The notes: generated by a model from the sequence alone, not told the origin. 64,000 nt of DNA from Rhodoferax sp. PAMC 29310 (GCF_017948265.1 NZ_CP072852.1:3472001-3536000), one strand, 5' to 3'; positions 34,443 through 45,961 are shown, numbered from the stretch's first letter. Made by a program: numbers and translations.

Positions 34443-35636
34443 ATGAACGTCATTCGCTTTTCTGAACTGTGCGGGCAGGGCCAAGTAGCCGGTAAACGTG
34501 TTTTTATCCGTGCTGACCTGAATGTGCCGCAAAACGATGCGGGCCAGATCACGGAAGACACCCGCATTCGGGCCTCCATCCCCTGCATTCAGATGGCGCT
34601 GGACGCCGGTGCGGCCGTCATGGTCACTTCCCACCTGGGTCGCCCCACCGAAGGTGAGTTCAAACCCTCGGACTCGCTGGCGCCTGTGGCCGCGCGCATG
34701 GCGGAGCTTCTCGGGCGCGACGTGCCGGTGGTGGCCGACTGGGTCAACGGTGTGACCGTGCAGCCCGGGCAATTGGTCATGCTGGAGAACTGCCGCGTGA
34801 ACAAGGGTGAGAAAAAGAACAACGAAGAGTTGGCCCGCAAGATGGCCGCCTTGTGCGACATTTTTGTGCACGACGCCTTTGGCACCGCCCACCGCGCCGA
34901 GGCTTCCACCTACGGCATTGCCCAGTTTGCCCCCGTGGCCTGTGCAGGCCCCTTGCTGGCTGCTGAGATGGACGCCATCAGTCTGGCCCTGGCCAAGCCC
35001 AAGCGCCCACTGGTGGCCATCGTGGCAGGCTCCAAAGTCTCCACCAAGCTCACCATTCTTCGCGCCCTGGCCGACAAAGTCGACCAACTCATTGTGGGCG
35101 GCGGCATTGCCAACACCTTTATGCTGGCCGCAGGCCTGAACATTGGCAAAAGCCTGGCCGAGCCTGATTTGCTGGCCGACGCCCGTGCCGTGATCGACGC
35201 CATGAAGGCCCGCGGTGCCGCAGTGCCCATTCCGACCGATGTGGTCACCGCCAAAACATTCGCCGCAGACGCCGTCGCCACCGTGAAGGCCGCGACCGAT
35301 GTTGCCGATGATGACTTGATTCTGGACATCGGCCCCCAAACCGCTGCCGCCTTGGCGGAGCAACTCAAAGCCGCTGGCACGATCGTTTGGAATGGCCCTG
35401 TGGGCGTGTTCGAGTTCGCTGCGTTTGAGAATGGCACCAAAGTCATTGCCCAAGCCATTGCCGATTCCAGCGCCTTCTCGATCGCCGGTGGCGGCGACAC
35501 TCTGGCCGCCATTGCCAAATACGGCATTGAAAAACAGGTGGGTTACATCTCCACCGGCGGCGGTGCGTTTCTGGAGGTGCTGGAAGGCAAAACCTTGCCC
35601 GCATTCGAGATACTGTCCAAGCGCGCCAATAGCTGA
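34443..35636 (+). CDS. pgk: Phosphoglycerate kinase
   Basis: Glycolytic/Calvin-cycle kinase of 397 residues converting 1,3-bisphosphoglycerate plus ADP to 3-phosphoglycerate plus ATP. Signatures: [20 protein letters not shown] (about 20-39), [27 protein letters not shown], and the nucleotide site [18 protein letters not shown] (about 317-334) plus [15 protein letters not shown] 34443 is chosen by the family N-terminus. Its last 94 bases overlap the tail of the convergent receiver gene. Confidence 0.96.
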   Translation: MNVIRFSELCGQGQVAGKRVFIRADLNVPQNDAGQITEDTRIRASIPCIQMALDAGAAVMVTSHLGRPTEGEFKPSDSLAPVAARMAELLGRDVPVVADWVNGVTVQPGQLVMLENCRVNKGEKKNNEELARKMAALCDIFVHDAFGTAHRAEASTYGIAQFAPVACAGPLLAAEMDAISLALAKPKRPLVAIVAGSKVSTKLTILRALADKVDQLIVGGGIANTFMLAAGLNIGKSLAEPDLLADARAVIDAMKARGAAVPIPTDVVTAKTFAADAVATVKAATDVADDDLILDIGPQTAAALAEQLKAAGTIVWNGPVGVFEFAAFENGTKVIAQAIADSSAFSIAGGGDTLAAIAKYGIEKQVGYISTGGGAFLEVLEGKTLPAFEILSKRANS

Positions 35637-35980
35637 TCGATTGCGGCTGCACTGATCGGCTTGGACAAGTGTTCGTCCATGCCGGCGTTCAGGCAATTCT
35701 GGCGCTCGGCATCATCTGTGCTGGCGGTCATGGCGACGATGGGGGTGTGTTGGCCGGCCTGCTCCATGGTTCTGATCACCCGAGTGGCCTCCAGTCCGTC
35801 TATCACCGGCATTTGAATGTCCATCAACACCAGATCCCAAGCGATTGTTGGGAACTGCGCCACAGCAGCTTCTCCGTCAGCCGCAATGACCACCGAATGC
35901 CCTTTTTCTTCCAAGAGCATGTTGGCAATCATTTGATTGATGGGGTGATCTTCGACCAGCAGAATGGTGAGTTTTTTCAT
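35543..35980 (-). CDS. Single-domain response regulator (CheY-like)
   Basis: Receiver protein of 145 residues: [20 protein letters not shown], phospho-acceptor Asp in [18 protein letters not shown] (about residue 53), Thr in PIVAMTAS and Lys in HLSKP (about 107). The sequence style ([17 protein letters not shown]) is that of receivers detached from hybrid kinases, so it probably takes phosphate from an HPt protein such as the one starting at 36043. The last ~25 residues are a non-receiver extension whose codons lie antisense to the pgk 3' end. Confidence 0.88.
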   Translation of the reverse strand: MKKLTILLVEDHPINQMIANMLLEEKGHSVVIAADGEAAVAQFPTIAWDLVLMDIQMPVIDGLEATRVIRTMEQAGQHTPIVAMTASTDDAERQNCLNAGMDEHLSKPISAAAIDQLLARLDSISNAGKVLPSSTSRNAPPPVEM

Positions 35981-36042
35981 GGTGACTTGGGGTAGGATTT
36001 ATCGCTCGGCTAGATTCATTGAATTTTAGGAGTGGGCCTGTC

Positions 36043-36432
36043 ATGACGATCAATGATTTACCCAAGGACCACTGTACCCCGATGGTCTATCTGGAAGTCG
36101 CTCGTGCAACGGGCTTTACGGGGGGCGAAACGGCAACTCGTGGTTTGCTGCAGCTGGTCGAGCAAAGTTTGCGGGGCGATGTTGACGCGATCCTGCGGCA
36201 TATCGAGACCGGTGATGCGGTCGCCGCCGGCCGAGTTCTTCATGTCATCAAAGGGTTCGCGCCCGTGTTTTGTGTGGACTCGCTCACCGAAGAAATTGCA
36301 AGCGTGGAGCGCATCGGACAAAGTGGGGCACTCGATGCCTTGACGCCCGCCTTTGCCGAGTTGGCGCCAAGGCTGCTTGTCCTGCATGGTGAGATTCAGA
36401 CCTATTTGGCCACGTCGCCTTTGCCCACCTAG
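36043..36432 (+). CDS. Stand-alone HPt phosphotransfer protein
   Basis: Helical protein of 129 residues with an HPt-type phospho-His motif LHVIKGFAPVF (His at about residue 69) inside a four-helix pattern (GDVDAILRHIETGDAVAAGR before, DSLTEEIASVERIG after). The canonical HxxKG is kept but the following SA..G is replaced by FAPVF, so it is divergent. A small phosphorelay intermediate is the best reading. I chose ATG 36043 with TAGGAG 11 bp upstream; an in-frame ATG at 36019 is possible. Confidence 0.7.
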   Translation: MTINDLPKDHCTPMVYLEVARATGFTGGETATRGLLQLVEQSLRGDVDAILRHIETGDAVAAGRVLHVIKGFAPVFCVDSLTEEIASVERIGQSGALDALTPAFAELAPRLLVLHGEIQTYLATSPLPT

Positions 36433-36484
36433 AATCACCAGAAGCCGCCCTGGCGGCCCCTACGACTACTTACTGTTGAACGAC

Positions 36485-36868
36485 ATGAACCTCACCAAAG
36501 CCCGAATCCTGATTGTTGACGATGACCGTTTGATGCGCAGCCTGATCGTGAACGGATTGAGGCAACTCGGAATTCAAGACATTCACGAAAGCGATGATGG
36601 AACGGGGGCCCTTTTATCGGCCAGCAAATTGCAGCCCGATCTCATTTTGACTGATGTTCATATGACACCTATGAACGGCCTTGAGTTTGTCAAGCAGCTC
36701 CGGGCATTGCCCAATGCGACTATCAGCGCCAGCAAGGTGATTTTCATGAGCGCCGATACCAGCAAGGAAACGCTGACGGCGGCCTTGCCGCTGGGTATTT
36801 TGGGTTACATCGTGAAGCCGCCCAAGTTGGAGGCATTGCAGGCCAGAATCGAGGCGGCTTTGCGCTGA
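36485..36868 (+). CDS. Single-domain response regulator (CheY-like)
   Basis: Receiver of 127 residues: ARILIVDDDRLMRSLIVNGL, phospho-acceptor Asp in LILTDVHMTPMNGLEFVKQL (about residue 56), switch Ser in VIFMSADTS, and Lys in YIVKPPKLEAL. It has no output domain. It follows the HPt gene by 52 bp on the same strand and converges on the diguanylate cyclase gene with 8 bp between stops. The target is unknown; a motor- or enzyme-binding role is possible. The frame extends upstream to 36353 inside the HPt gene; ATG 36485 matches the receiver N-terminus. Confidence 0.88.
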   Translation: MNLTKARILIVDDDRLMRSLIVNGLRQLGIQDIHESDDGTGALLSASKLQPDLILTDVHMTPMNGLEFVKQLRALPNATISASKVIFMSADTSKETLTAALPLGILGYIVKPPKLEALQARIEAALR

Positions 36869-36876
36869 GAAAGCGC

Positions 36877-37836
36877 TTAATCGCAGCAGGCTTGGCCGCG
36901 CCCACTGCTTTTGGCCCGGTACAAGCGAGCGTCGGCCCGCGACACCAATTCAGCCTGGTCGGTGGCCGTCGTGAGACCAATGTCATCGGACTCAACTCGG
37001 GCCGATACACCTAGGCTGATGGTGACCCAAGGGCTGATATCCGAGTCCTCATGGGGGATCTCCAATGCCCGAATCTGTCCCTCCAGGTGCTGGGCCAAAA
37101 ACATGGCCTCCTGAAAAGAGGTGTCTGGCAGGATGCAGACAAACTCTTCGCCGCCATACCTCGCCACCATGTCTGCCGAGCGTCTCATGGCCTTTTTCAA
37201 CGTCTTCGCTATGCTCTTCAGGCAATCATCGCCGGACTGATGCCCATAGCGATCGTTGTAGCGCTTGAAGTTGTCCACATCGATCAGGATCACACTCAGA
37301 GCAGATTCATTGCGTGTTGCTCTGCCCCATTCCTTGTCCAACTGTTGGTCAAAGTGGCGGCGGTTATAAACCCCGGTTAGCCCGTCAAGAAACACAAGCT
37401 GGCGAAGCAAGTCGGACTGGAACTTCAAAGTCAGATGTGTTTGGACCCGCGCACGAACCACCGCCGGATTGACTGGCTTGGAAATAAAGTCAACGGCCCC
37501 TGCCAAAAGCCCTTCCGTTTCCTGGGCCGGGTCAGAGTGAGCGGTCACAAAAATAACCGGAATATTGCGGGTGGCCTCGTCCGCCTGAAGCTTGGCACAG
37601 ACCTCCAGCCCGTCAATGCCGGGCATCACGATGTCCAGCAACACCAGGTCGGGAGGATTGTCTTTGCAGATGGCCAAGGCCTGGGGGCCGTTGGTCGCCA
37701 TGAACACCTGACAATCCGACGCGAAAATCTGGTGAATGACTTGAATATTGATGGCCTGGTCGTCCACCACCAGCAACTTTGGTTTGCCCGTGTCGGCGCC
37801 CAATAGGGTGTCAATTTGGCTGGTTCTGTCAATCAT
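36877..37836 (-). CDS. Response regulator diguanylate cyclase (REC-GGDEF)
   Basis: PleD/WspR-like enzyme of 319 residues making cyclic di-GMP from GTP when phosphorylated. Receiver: PKLLVVDDQAINIQVIHQIF, Asp in LVLLDIVMPGIDGLEVC (about residue 67). GGDEF domain: LTGVYNRRHFDQQL, VILIDVDNFKRYND, and active site RYGGEEFVCILP (about residue 246). RSAD precedes GGEEF by five residues, so the inhibitory I-site is present. It starts 2 bp after the hybrid kinase stop (ATG 37836); a TTG at 37854 would overlap it. The arrangement suggests the kinase feeds this cyclase. Confidence 0.93.
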   Translation of the reverse strand: MIDRTSQIDTLLGADTGKPKLLVVDDQAINIQVIHQIFASDCQVFMATNGPQALAICKDNPPDLVLLDIVMPGIDGLEVCAKLQADEATRNIPVIFVTAHSDPAQETEGLLAGAVDFISKPVNPAVVRARVQTHLTLKFQSDLLRQLVFLDGLTGVYNRRHFDQQLDKEWGRATRNESALSVILIDVDNFKRYNDRYGHQSGDDCLKSIAKTLKKAMRRSADMVARYGGEEFVCILPDTSFQEAMFLAQHLEGQIRALEIPHEDSDISPWVTISLGVSARVESDDIGLTTATDQAELVSRADARLYRAKSSGRGQACCD

Positions 37837-37838
37837 GG

Positions 37839-40800
37839 TCAGGGAATCGGACAAAGGTTCTGAATCAAATTAGTACATTCCACCATACTTTTCTCAAAAT
37901 CCAGCGTTTCCATCGCCTCGTTCAGGGCTTGTAATTCACTGGGGCCCCCCGCATGCACTTTGCGGAGCTGTGCATGAGCTTCCAGGGCCTGCATGTCGGA
38001 ATGCATGAGAAGAGTGTGCAGGGCCATTAAATCCGCCGTGAACTGAGCTTGATTGAATGGGGCGGCAGCATCCGGTACTGATGCAATTGGCGCCACAAGG
38101 CGCTGTGCCACCTCATTCACAATGCGTCCCGTGTCATCCGCCGCATCTCGGAATTCAGCCAGCATGGCCGGGGAGGGCGGGCTGTCGGCGTCCTGAAGCG
38201 CATTTTCCATCGCCTTGGCCGTGGCGGACATTCCATTGGCTCCGATCGTGGCTGAAAGCCCCTTGAATGTGTGCATCAACCGGCGTGCGGCGACGAGATC
38301 TCCTTTGGCAAGCAGAGACTTCAACTGCTCCGGTTGGCCGGCCAAATCCACTAGGTAGGACTGCAACACTTTGAGGTAAAGGAATGTATTGCCACTGAGG
38401 CGCGCCAGCGCGCCACTCACATCCATTGGGGACTGGGGATGTGGGCTTTCCGGGGCTGACATTGCAGCGGGACGGGGGAGCGCTTGAGTGCTGGATGGCG
38501 AACTGCCCGCTGAAGGGCGGGTGTATTGCAGCAGCACTTTCACAAGGACTTGTAGATCGATTGGCTTGCCAATATGGTCATTCATTCCGGCGGCAAGGCA
38601 CGCCTCCCGGTCGGACGACATGGCGTTGGCGGTCAGGGCAATCACTGGCAACTCGGCAAGCCCCAGTTCTGCGCGAATTGCCCGAGCTGCGGCGTAGCCA
38701 TCCATGACAGGCATCTGCAAATCCATGAGAACCGCATCAAACGGTGTGCTCGCTTCGCGCACGGCATCAACGCCCAGTTGGCCGTTTGATGCGAGTTCAA
38801 CCGAGGCACCCTCAGCGCTCAACAGTTCCTGGGCGACTTGTTGATTGATCACGTTGTCTTCAACCACCAGAAGGCGCAGCCCTTTGAGGCGTTTTTCCCG
38901 GTCGGCAGGGGATCCGGACCGGGCCCGGGTTCGCAGATTGCTGCGCCCGGACTTGGCTTCAGCCACCGCATCAAACAACATGGAGGCGGTCACGGGTTTG
39001 ACCAGAAACGCGTTCAAGCGCGCCTGCTCGTCCTTGCTGTGATGGGACAGCATTTCGCGCCCATGTGCCGTCACCATGATGATGACGGGCGCATCGGCCC
39101 CAGTGGACTTTTGTCGTACCTGCTGAATGGTTTGCCAGCCATCCATCTCCGGCATCATCCAGTCTACAAAAATGACCTGGTAAGGCGGTTGGCTGGCGCG
39201 ATCTCGGTCGTCAATCATCTGAAGGGCGCTGGCGCCGCTTTCCGCCGCGTCCACTGTCCAGCCCCAAGATTGGGCCATCTCACGCAGAACATCTCGAGCG
39301 GTGGCGTTGTCGTCGACGACCAGGACCGAGAGTTGTTGAAGCGCTGGGTCCCGGTCTGCCTTTTCCGCGTCTACCGGATCTGCCAGTGCCCTCAGGGTGA
39401 TAGTGAAGTGAAAAGTGCTGCCTTGGCCCAATGCACTCTCCAGCGAGAGCGAGCCCCCCATGAGCTCGACAAACCGTTTGGAGATGGAGAGACCTAGGCC
39501 GGTGCCGCCAAACCGCCGGGTGGTCGAGGCTTCCGCCTGGGAAAACCCGTCAAAAATGTGAGTTTGATTCTCCGGCGAAATACCAATGCCGCTGTCGCGC
39601 ACCGAAATCCGAAGGGTGGTGTCCGCCCCATTGCGCGACAGCACCCGGATTTGAACCACCACTTCGCCTGCTTCCGTGAATTTGATCGCATTCCCCGTCA
39701 GGTTGATGAGTACCTGTTGCAGACGCAAGGCATCACCGACCAGTGTCTTGGGCAGGTCAGGGGCAATGTCAAACAAGATCTCAACAGACTTGCTGCCTAC
39801 GTTGGCGGAGAGAATCACCGACAGATCCCGCATCATGTGATCAATGCGGAACGGCTGAAGGTCCAGCGCCATTTTTCCGGCTTCAATTTTCGAGAAGTCC
39901 AGAATGTCGTTCAGCAGCCCCAACAAAGACGTTGCCGCGCGGTGCGCTTTGTACGCGTAATCGAGTTGGCGCGCGGTCAGCGTTGTCTGCTGAAGCAGGG
40001 TGAGCATGCCCAGAATGGCATTCATGGGCGTGCGAATTTCGTGGCTCATGTTGGCCAAAAACTGGCCCTTGGCGGCGGTCGCTGCCTCCGCGGTGTCCTT
40101 TGCCTCGCGCAGCCCGTTTTGATAGTCTTTCTCGACGCTGATGTCTTGACTGACCCCAAGGTAGCCCGTGCGCTTCCCCTGCGGATCGGTCAGTTCTGTG
40201 ACAACCAGACCCACCGGAAATCGGCTTCTGTCTTTGCGCTGGTAAGTCCATTCAAATTTTCTTCCAAGCACTGCCGGGTCAAGCAGGACTTCAAAGCCGG
40301 TGACCGCGCGTCCCAACTGCGATGACAGCGTCGTTGCCCGACTCGCCACCTCGACTGGGTCATGAATGAGTTCCGGTGTATGACGACCCACAACCTCCTC
40401 GGCCGCATAACCCAGCATGCGCTCGGCGCCCTTGTTGAATAAAGTGATCAGGTTATCAAGGCCAATCGTGATGACCCCCACCTCGGTGGCGGCGTCGAGT
40501 ACCGACTGCAGCATGTTGGTGGTTCGTGCAATCTCAGCCTCCGCTTGTTTGCGCAGGGAGATGTCAGCATAGGTGGTGACAAAGCCGCCACCTGGCATGG
40601 GCGCGCCCCGAACTTCAAGGGCCATCCCGCTCGGTCGAACACGTTCAAAGACATGGAGTTCGGGGTGGCGGGCTCTCTCAATGAAGGTTTGGATGGTTTG
40701 TTCATGGTCTCCCGGGCCGTACTCCCCTCGTTCCGCGTTGAAGCGAATGATTCGTTCGAAGGAGGTCCCCTCCTGGAGGAAAAGTTCATCCGGAAAATCA

Positions 40801-43175
40801 AGGTTGGTCTGAAAGAGTTGGTTCTTTGCAATCAGGTTCAACTCGCCGTCAAAAGCACTCAGGCCAACGGGGATGTTGTCTAGAATGCTTTGCATGACCG
40901 TATTGGTGCGTTGCAGCTTTTCTTCGTACTCCTTTTGTTGGGAAATATCCAAGTGAATGCCCGAAACCCACTCCGCCTTGCCGTCGGACGTGCGAGAGCT
41001 GACAGTGCCCCGGGTCTGAATCCAGACCCAATGCCCTAGGCGGTGGCGCATGCGCAGCACGGTGTCGTAGTGCTCGATTTCACCGTTTAGGTGCTGCGCC
41101 AACTGTGCGGAGGCCTTTTGAAGATCATCGGGTTCGCAGAGATCTTGCCAGGTTCGCAAACTGACAGGCTCCAGTTCTTGTTTGGTGTAGCCAACCATGC
41201 TCGCCCACAGCTCATTGATTTCGACCTGCTCGGTTTGAGCGTTGAGTGCCCAGGTGCCCGCATTGGTTCCGGTAATGATGCGCTCCAGGTGCTCCCGCTC
41301 TTTCGCCAGCGCTTGCTGCGCTAGCACCGCCGCAGTCACGTCGGTTCGAATCGAGATGTATCGGTCAATCTGGCCGCTGTCATTGACATACGGCGCAATG
41401 AGCGTATCCACCCAGTAGAGGGAGCCCTCCTTGGTTTGGTTGCAAACGACACCTCGCCATGGGTAGCCGGACGAAATAGTGGCCCACATCCGGGCCCAGA
41501 ACTCTTCGTCTTGTTGATTGGATTTGACGATTCGATCGTTGCTTCCGATCAACTCGCTCTTTGGGTATCCACTGACGTCGCTGAAGAGGTCGTTCACATA
41601 GGTGATGTTTCCAGCCGGGTCGGCGATCGAGACCAGTGAATGCTGGTCAATGGCACTCATCAGCGCTTCGGAGTCACGCAGAGCTTGGGCCAAGCGCTGA
41701 TTCGTCGCCACTTGTTGGGTAATGTCGCTGGCGACAACAACGTAGCCGGAAACCTGTCCGTCCCTTGCATGCTCGGTTTGCAGATCAATGTCCAGCCAGA
41801 CGACATCGCCCTTGTCATTGGTCTTGGACAGGGTCTGTCGAAGGCGCGTCTTTTTCGCCAGCGCATTCAGCATTGCTGTCTGGTTCTCCGGGTTGTCTGA
41901 CTGTGCGCTGAAGAGGTCCTCGAGGGGCAGGCCAGTTGAGCGCCCCTCCTTGAGCTCGAACACTCGGTTGAATGCGGCATTGGTCCATTCAATCTTTTGA
42001 TTCACCCCGCAAATCGCGATCATGTGAGACGTGTGGTGGATGACACGGGCCATCCGCGCCAGGTCACGGGTCAAGACTTTTGCATGTCGGCGATCACGAT
42101 CCCGGACCCTGAGAACCAACCAGACCATATAGGCGAGGATTAAGCTCAGTCCCGCGCCCACAGTCGCCACCAGTCTGGGTGTGGTTCGGTCAATGCTGGC
42201 GTCAAACCCGACGCTGCTGCCGGCACGCAATACGAGCGGGTTGCCGCCAATGAAGACGGTTCTCGACTGATGAAAAGCGCGGCTTGATGTGAAATCTATC
42301 GGCTCGATGTGGCCGCTGGTACCGTTGACCTTGGTCAGTGATGAGAACACCAATCTAGGTTTGTCCCCACCCATTGCATCGTAAAGCTCAAAATCAATTT
42401 CACCGTAGGTGGCGTTGGCAGTTTTTTTCAGCAACTCGTTGGCGACCAGCGGGGAGTAGAAAATACCGGTCAACGCGGCCCGTCGCTCTCTGCCTGTGGG
42501 TGGGGTTTTTCCGCCGGAATAGACCGGCATGAGATAGAGAAACCCGGCGCCTTGCTGACCATCCTGCACCAGGGTGATGGAGCCGGTCAAGCTGGGGACG
42601 CCCGAGCTGATGGCTCGCTCCACTGCCTCACGGCGCACGGCCTCCGCCCCTACGTCGAGGCCTTGTGCCGCGAGATTGGTGCCCAGCGGTTCGATGTACT
42701 TGATTATGTACATCTCCTCGTCGCTTCCCTCGGTTTTAACGGTGAAGTTGGGGGCCTGATCCGCACGCTCTGCCGCCTCAAATTTCTGCAGGTCGCTGCG
42801 CAAAACCCGCTCGACATAACCGAATCCCCGCACACCAGGAAATTCGCTGTTCATGTCCCGGGCAGCCACGTAGGCACGGAAATTCTCTCGCCGCATACTG
42901 CCCTGCAGACCAATGGCCGCTCGCAGGCCCAAAAGAGGTTGTTGAAATTGTTCGGCCATTGAGGCCTGAATGCGGTCGAAGTCAGCGTTGAATGTGTTCT
43001 TGGCCGCCGCTTCAATTCGTGTGCGATTGGTGTTGTAGGCGGAGACTGTCAGGAGCAGTCCGATAACCAAAGCACAGATGCCCCAAAGCAGGGGGTGCGA
43101 CAAAGCCTGCAGCAAGCGGTGACGTAAAGGGCGGCGCATAGGCTGACTTGTCTCCATGGAACGGGGTTTGGCCAT
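37839..43175 (-). CDS. Multi-sensor hybrid histidine kinase (CHASE, PAS repeats, HK, 2 receivers, HPt), 1778 aa
   Basis: Very large inner-membrane sensor. Order: membrane segment (about 22-42, [20 protein letters not shown]), periplasmic CHASE domain (about 60-230), second membrane segment ([20 protein letters not shown]), about five PAS domains (about 360-1010), HisKA with phospho-His in [17 protein letters not shown] (about 1042), HATPase ([25 protein letters not shown]), receiver 1 (Asp in [11 protein letters not shown], about 1338), receiver 2 (Asp in [11 protein letters not shown], about 1485) and HPt ([13 protein letters not shown], about 1635). A complete four-step phosphorelay is in one chain. 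CHASE ligands are small extracellular molecules; this ligand is unknown. Start ATG 43175; ATG 43157 is an alternative. Confidence 0.93.
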   Translation of the reverse strand: MAKPRSMETSQPMRRPLRHRLLQALSHPLLWGICALVIGLLLTVSAYNTNRTRIEAAAKNTFNADFDRIQASMAEQFQQPLLGLRAAIGLQGSMRRENFRAYVAARDMNSEFPGVRGFGYVERVLRSDLQKFEAAERADQAPNFTVKTEGSDEEMYIIKYIEPLGTNLAAQGLDVGAEAVRREAVERAISSGVPSLTGSITLVQDGQQGAGFLYLMPVYSGGKTPPTGRERRAALTGIFYSPLVANELLKKTANATYGEIDFELYDAMGGDKPRLVFSSLTKVNGTSGHIEPIDFTSSRAFHQSRTVFIGGNPLVLRAGSSVGFDASIDRTTPRLVATVGAGLSLILAYMVWLVLRVRDRDRRHAKVLTRDLARMARVIHHTSHMIAICGVNQKIEWTNAAFNRVFELKEGRSTGLPLEDLFSAQSDNPENQTAMLNALAKKTRLRQTLSKTNDKGDVVWLDIDLQTEHARDGQVSGYVVVASDITQQVATNQRLAQALRDSEALMSAIDQHSLVSIADPAGNITYVNDLFSDVSGYPKSELIGSNDRIVKSNQQDEEFWARMWATISSGYPWRGVVCNQTKEGSLYWVDTLIAPYVNDSGQIDRYISIRTDVTAAVLAQQALAKEREHLERIITGTNAGTWALNAQTEQVEINELWASMVGYTKQELEPVSLRTWQDLCEPDDLQKASAQLAQHLNGEIEHYDTVLRMRHRLGHWVWIQTRGTVSSRTSDGKAEWVSGIHLDISQQKEYEEKLQRTNTVMQSILDNIPVGLSAFDGELNLIAKNQLFQTNLDFPDELFLQEGTSFERIIRFNAERGEYGPGDHEQTIQTFIERARHPELHVFERVRPSGMALEVRGAPMPGGGFVTTYADISLRKQAEAEIARTTNMLQSVLDAATEVGVITIGLDNLITLFNKGAERMLGYAAEEVVGRHTPELIHDPVEVASRATTLSSQLGRAVTGFEVLLDPAVLGRKFEWTYQRKDRSRFPVGLVVTELTDPQGKRTGYLGVSQDISVEKDYQNGLREAKDTAEAATAAKGQFLANMSHEIRTPMNAILGMLTLLQQTTLTARQLDYAYKAHRAATSLLGLLNDILDFSKIEAGKMALDLQPFRIDHMMRDLSVILSANVGSKSVEILFDIAPDLPKTLVGDALRLQQVLINLTGNAIKFTEAGEVVVQIRVLSRNGADTTLRISVRDSGIGISPENQTHIFDGFSQAEASTTRRFGGTGLGLSISKRFVELMGGSLSLESALGQGSTFHFTITLRALADPVDAEKADRDPALQQLSVLVVDDNATARDVLREMAQSWGWTVDAAESGASALQMIDDRDRASQPPYQVIFVDWMMPEMDGWQTIQQVRQKSTGADAPVIIMVTAHGREMLSHHSKDEQARLNAFLVKPVTASMLFDAVAEAKSGRSNLRTRARSGSPADREKRLKGLRLLVVEDNVINQQVAQELLSAEGASVELASNGQLGVDAVREASTPFDAVLMDLQMPVMDGYAAARAIRAELGLAELPVIALTANAMSSDREACLAAGMNDHIGKPIDLQVLVKVLLQYTRPSAGSSPSSTQALPRPAAMSAPESPHPQSPMDVSGALARLSGNTFLYLKVLQSYLVDLAGQPEQLKSLLAKGDLVAARRLMHTFKGLSATIGANGMSATAKAMENALQDADSPPSPAMLAEFRDAADDTGRIVNEVAQRLVAPIASVPDAAAPFNQAQFTADLMALHTLLMHSDMQALEAHAQLRKVHAGGPSELQALNEAMETLDFEKSMVECTNLIQNLCPIP

Positions 43176-43245
43176 TATCAACCTGTTGCTGCCTTGTAAC
43201 CACTTCCGTGCCAGAATGGAAATCCAATTACAAGGAGACTCTGTC

Positions 43246-44679
43246 ATGCCCCGTCGCGCCACCAAAATCGTCGCCACCCTTGGCCCCGCTTCCAGCGATC
43301 CCGCACTGTTGGAGAAGATGATTCGCGCTGGGGTCAACGTGGTGCGGTTGAACTTCAGCCACGGCGTTGCGCAAGACCACATTGACCGGGCGCGGCAAGT
43401 CCGTGAAGTAGCGCAGCGAGTGGGCCGGGAAGTCGCCATCATGGCCGACCTGCAGGGACCCAAAATTCGGGTTGGCAAATTTGCGGAGGGCAAGGTATTT
43501 CTGGAGCCGGGTCAGAAGTTTGTGCTGGATGCGGCCCGTACTGAATTGGGCGACATTGACGCGGTTGGCCTTGACTACAAGTCCTTGCCACGCGAGGTCA
43601 AGGCCGGTGATATCTTGTTGTTGAATGACGGTCTGATTGTGATTACGGTGGACGCCGTCAAGGGCGAAGCGGTTCACACCACCGTCAAGCTGGGCGGAGA
43701 GTTGTCCAACAACAAGGGCATCAACAAACAGGGTGGGGGCTTGACGGCGCCTGCGTTGACAGCCAAAGACATGGACGATATTCGTACCGCCATGAGTTTT
43801 CAGGCTGATTACGTGGCCGTGAGCTTTCCCAAAAATGCAACTGACATGGAAATGGCGCGCCAGTTGTGCAATGTGGCCGCAGCCGAGTTCAATCACAAGC
43901 CGGGCCTGATTGCCAAAATCGAACGTGCCGAGGCAATTCCTCGCCTGGAAGAAATTTTGCTGGCCAGCGACGGCATCATGGTCGCCCGTGGCGACTTGGC
44001 TGTTGAAGTGGGTAACGCCGCTGTTCCTGCATTGCAAAAGCGGATGATCAAACTGGCGCGGGAGCATGACCGTTTTGTCATCACTGCCACCCAGATGATG
44101 GAGTCCATGATCACCAACCCGGTGCCTACTCGCGCCGAGGTGAGTGACGTGGCCAATGCCGTTCTGGACGGCACCGATGCCGTGATGTTGTCGGCAGAGA
44201 CCGCCTCCGGCAAATACCCGCTGGAAACGGTGATCGAAATGGCGAACATCTGTCTCGCCGCTGAAGTGCATGGCGGCTATGAGATACAGGACGACTTCAG
44301 TGGTAAGGCCTTCAAGCGCATCGATCAGGCCATTGCCATGGGTGCGCTTTTCACCGCGCACCACATGGGCGCCAAAGCCATTGTGGCCATGACCGACAGC
44401 GGATCAACCGCCTTGTGGATGAGCCGCCACCTGATTCAAGTGCCTATTTACGCACTGACGTCCAAAGTGGCAACGCAGCGCAAAATGGCCCTGTACCGCA
44501 ATGTTCGCCCTTTGTTTGTGGACACCAGTGCCGACCGGGATACCGCATTGAACGAGGCAGAAAGCCACCTCAAGGAACGTAATATTGTTCAGACGGGCGA
44601 CGTCTATGCCATCACCTGCGGGGAGCCCATGGGCGCGCCGGGCGGCACCAATATGCTGAAAATCTGCCGAGTCAGCTAG
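43246..44679 (+). CDS. pyk: Pyruvate kinase
   Basis: Last step of glycolysis, phosphoenolpyruvate plus ADP to pyruvate plus ATP; 477 residues. Signatures: [15 protein letters not shown] at the N-terminus, [29 protein letters not shown] (active-site Lys), [14 protein letters not shown] and [23 protein letters not shown] 43246 has AAGGAG 8 bp upstream. It is divergent from the hybrid kinase (70 bp) and followed by a good intrinsic terminator. Confidence 0.97.
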   Translation: MPRRATKIVATLGPASSDPALLEKMIRAGVNVVRLNFSHGVAQDHIDRARQVREVAQRVGREVAIMADLQGPKIRVGKFAEGKVFLEPGQKFVLDAARTELGDIDAVGLDYKSLPREVKAGDILLLNDGLIVITVDAVKGEAVHTTVKLGGELSNNKGINKQGGGLTAPALTAKDMDDIRTAMSFQADYVAVSFPKNATDMEMARQLCNVAAAEFNHKPGLIAKIERAEAIPRLEEILLASDGIMVARGDLAVEVGNAAVPALQKRMIKLAREHDRFVITATQMMESMITNPVPTRAEVSDVANAVLDGTDAVMLSAETASGKYPLETVIEMANICLAAEVHGGYEIQDDFSGKAFKRIDQAIAMGALFTAHHMGAKAIVAMTDSGSTALWMSRHLIQVPIYALTSKVATQRKMALYRNVRPLFVDTSADRDTALNEAESHLKERNIVQTGDVYAITCGEPMGAPGGTNMLKICRVS

Positions 44680-44693
44680 GTCGACAAAACCTC

Positions 44694-44717
44694 AAGCCCC
44701 GTTCGCGGGGCTTTTTT
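44694..44717 (+). terminator. Intrinsic terminator after pyk
   Basis: Perfect 8-bp stem AAGCCCCG/CGGGGCTT with the stable TTCG loop, followed by a run of T (44712-44717). It lies 14 bp after the pyk stop. Confidence 0.93.
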
Positions 44718-44876
44718 ACGCCTCACGACGCATGTTTTGGCCTTTTCAGCCAACGGTTGAGGCTGTGCCGAGAGCCCAAAAGTGGTCAAATTCGCCGCGA
44801 TTCAGCCCGTTGCAAGCCGCACTGGCTAAAATTGGGTGAGTTACTAACCAGTTACCAACTTCCCAAGGACCCCATC

Positions 44877-45941
44877 ATGGCTCTCGTTTCCATGCGCGAA
44901 CTGCTCGACCACGCGGCAGTCAACGGCTACGGCATCCCCGCTTTCAACGTCAACAACCTGGAGCAGGTGCAAGCCGTCATGAGCGCCGCCGACGAAGTGG
45001 GTGCTCCCGTCATTTTGCAAGCCAGCGCGGGCGCCCGCAAATACGCAGGCGAGGCCTTCATCAAGCACCTGATTCTGGCGGCGGTCGAGTCCTTCCCGCA
45101 TATTCCGCTGGTGATGCACCAAGACCACGGTCAGAGTCCGGCCGTCTGCCAAGGCGCCATCAACCTGGGTTTCAGCTCGGTCATGATGGACGGCAGCTTG
45201 GAGTCCGACGGCAAAACCATTGCCAGCTTCGACTACAACGTGGAGGTCACCCGCAAGGTGGTGGAGATGGCCCACGCTACCGGCGTGTCGGTTGAGGGTG
45301 AGTTGGGTTGCCTGGGCAGCCTGGAAACCATGCAGGGTGACAAGGAAGACGGCCACGGCACGGACGCGGTCATGACCCATGACCAATTGCTGACCGACCC
45401 CGAAGAGGCGGCTGAATTCGTGAAGCTTACCCAGCTGGACGCTTTGGCCATCGCCATTGGCACCAGCCACGGTGCTTACAAGTTCACCCGCAAGCCCACA
45501 GGCGACATTCTGGCCATCGAGCGGGTCAAGGAAATTCATCGCCGTATTCCCAACACTCACCTGGTCATGCACGGCTCCAGCAGCGTGCCGCAAGATTTGT
45601 TGGCCCTCATCAACCAATACGGTGGCAGCATGAAGGAAACTTACGGTGTGCCAGTGGAGGAAATCCAGAAGGCGATCCAGTTCGGCGTGCGAAAGATCAA
45701 CATCGACACGGACATTCGCCTGGCCATGACCGCGGCGGTGCGCCAGTTCCTTGCCGAGAACCCCGACAAGTTTGACGCCCGCGAATGGCTCAAGCCGGCC
45801 CGTGAGGCGGCCAAGTCCATCTGCAAGCAGCGCTACATGGAATTCGGCTGCGAAGGCCAGGGCGCCAAGATCAAAGGCAATAGCTTGTCCGTGGTGGCGG
45901 GCCAGTATGCGCGGGGTGAACTCGCTCAAGTCGTGAACTGA
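44877..45941 (+). CDS. fba: Fructose-bisphosphate aldolase class II (Calvin-cycle subtype)
   Basis: Zinc-dependent aldolase of 354 residues that cleaves or forms fructose-1,6-bisphosphate. Features: [20 protein letters not shown] near the N-terminus, [10 protein letters not shown] (zinc-site His and catalytic Asp, about residues 80-89), [40 protein letters not shown] and [19 protein letters not shown]. Length and the DKEDGHG loop match the class II form common in Burkholderiales. ATG 44877 is preceded by CCAAGGACC. The upstream frame to 44757 is untranslated leader. Confidence 0.96.
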   Translation: MALVSMRELLDHAAVNGYGIPAFNVNNLEQVQAVMSAADEVGAPVILQASAGARKYAGEAFIKHLILAAVESFPHIPLVMHQDHGQSPAVCQGAINLGFSSVMMDGSLESDGKTIASFDYNVEVTRKVVEMAHATGVSVEGELGCLGSLETMQGDKEDGHGTDAVMTHDQLLTDPEEAAEFVKLTQLDALAIAIGTSHGAYKFTRKPTGDILAIERVKEIHRRIPNTHLVMHGSSSVPQDLLALINQYGGSMKETYGVPVEEIQKAIQFGVRKINIDTDIRLAMTAAVRQFLAENPDKFDAREWLKPAREAAKSICKQRYMEFGCEGQGAKIKGNSLSVVAGQYARGELAQVVN

Positions 45942-45961
45942 TCGCCGTCCTTGCGATAATC

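Noticed and set aside
35620..35660. Possible further copy of the dispersed repeat at the pgk end (CCAATAGCTGATCGATTGCGG)
   Set aside because: Only ATAGCTG is shared; the GCGCA middle and the second arm are missing, so chance is likely.
34431..35696. 421-codon minus-strand frame opposite pgk
   Set aside because: Gly/His-rich shadow of a fully recognisable pgk; no start signal.
43228..45929. Long minus-strand frames opposite pyk and fba (378 and 361 codons)
   Set aside because: Both are exact shadows of strongly biased glycolytic genes and encode no known domain.
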